DNA of 64,000 nt from positions 46,943-110,942 of the forward strand of contig NZ_FOGD01000010.1 of the NCBI RefSeq assembly GCF_900111115.1, given 5' to 3'. Shown here one piece after another: positions 63,801 through 64,000 of the stretch. The notes below the pieces were generated by a model that worked only from the letters and a program-made list of their open reading frames with translations, had not been told where the DNA came from and did no database searches. This DNA is from Giesbergeria anulus (GTDB lineage: Bacteria; Pseudomonadota; Gammaproteobacteria; Burkholderiales; Burkholderiaceae_C). The position numbers and the translations under genes are program-made. The number at the start of each line of letters is the position of its first letter. Position 1 is the stretch's first letter.

Positions 63801-64000
63801 TCAAGGCTTCGCTGATCGTAGCGAGCTAGACAGAAAAAGACTTCGGTTTAATCTGTTGGAACTTTAAAAATATACAGCCGATAAGCGTGGGCGTTTGAAT
63901 ATGCGATTGCCAAGTTCTTTGGAACTAGTGCTTGCACTACAAACGCTCATGAAGAAGTGAAGTTCACTTCAATTTCTGAATGAGTAAAACTCGAAAGAGT
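63801..64000 (+). promoter_or_regulatory. rRNA operon leader
   Basis: The last 200 bp resemble betaproteobacterial pre-16S leaders, including GATAAGCGTGGGCGTTTGA, paired GTTCACTTC-type repeats (GAAGTGAAGTTCACTTC) and the closing AAACTCGAAAGAGT that precedes the mature 16S start. I see no exact boxA. Confidence 0.65.

Noticed and set aside
1..64000. CRISPR arrays, tRNA genes, prophage structural genes
   Set aside because: I saw no regularly spaced direct repeats, no cloverleaf with the usual T-loop sequence, and no phage capsid, portal or tail genes.

Overview
The window is chromosomal DNA of a betaproteobacterium of the order Burkholderiales, most like Comamonadaceae. The evidence is the metX-metW pair, the ssb / MFS / uvrA neighbourhood, the yhdP-glnE divergent pair, lptC-kdsC-kdsD, tricarballylate genes with Bug-type receptors, and a high GC content. 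Two AT-richer islands (about 5.57-8.85 kb and 23.5-26.1 kb) stand out from this core genome.

Layout. 0-5.6 kb: end of a CaiB/BaiF CoA-transferase, a GAF-GspE/PilB-like ATPase, an MBL-fold hydrolase, a RaiA/HPF homologue, slyX and corA. 5.6-8.85 kb: a leftward array of small cassette genes (GNAT, membrane proteins, a Panacea-type toxin-antitoxin pair) with attC-like sites. 8.85-10.98 kb: a module made of an attI-like site with a promoter facing the cassettes and, divergently, a structured RNA leader, an 87-aa gene and an HTH_36 gene. 11-21.2 kb: ordinary core genes (sensor kinase, yhdP, glnE, HD-domain protein). 21.3-23.5 kb: a second, inverted copy of the same module. 23.5-26.1 kb: a second, rightward cassette array (jacalin-like lectin, secreted protein, lipoprotein, GNAT). 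26.2-31.2 kb: ssb, an MFS transporter and uvrA. 31.26-31.5 kb: DnaA boxes, DnaA-trios and an AT-rich tract, a candidate replication origin. 31.7-45.8 kb: metXW, pyrF, a chemoreceptor, two glycine-rich RRM proteins, LPS genes, a Kef-type antiporter, a cNMP-binding protein and mnmA. 44.9-54.1 kb: two catabolic sets for tri- and dicarboxylates, each with a LysR regulator and a Bug receptor. 54.1-63.3 kb: Nudix, a TerB-like protein, chemoreceptor, solute receptor, GGDEF-EAL-CZB protein, two hemerythrins and a YkgJ-type protein. 63.5-64 kb: an IS5-family remnant, then tandem rRNA promoters and leader; the 16S gene should begin just past the window.

The most interesting content is the duplicated module with its two cassette arrays. 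It looks like an integron platform (attI-like point, outward promoter, attC-bearing cassettes), but the divergent position normally held by intI carries an RNA-controlled two-gene unit instead. No integrase is visible. The two copies differ by compensatory substitutions in their leaders, which supports a fold in which one hairpin loop can pair either with an upstream element or with the region overlapping the Shine-Dalgarno of the 87-aa gene. Because the copies are inverted repeats around 10 kb of core genes, they could also recombine to invert that segment.
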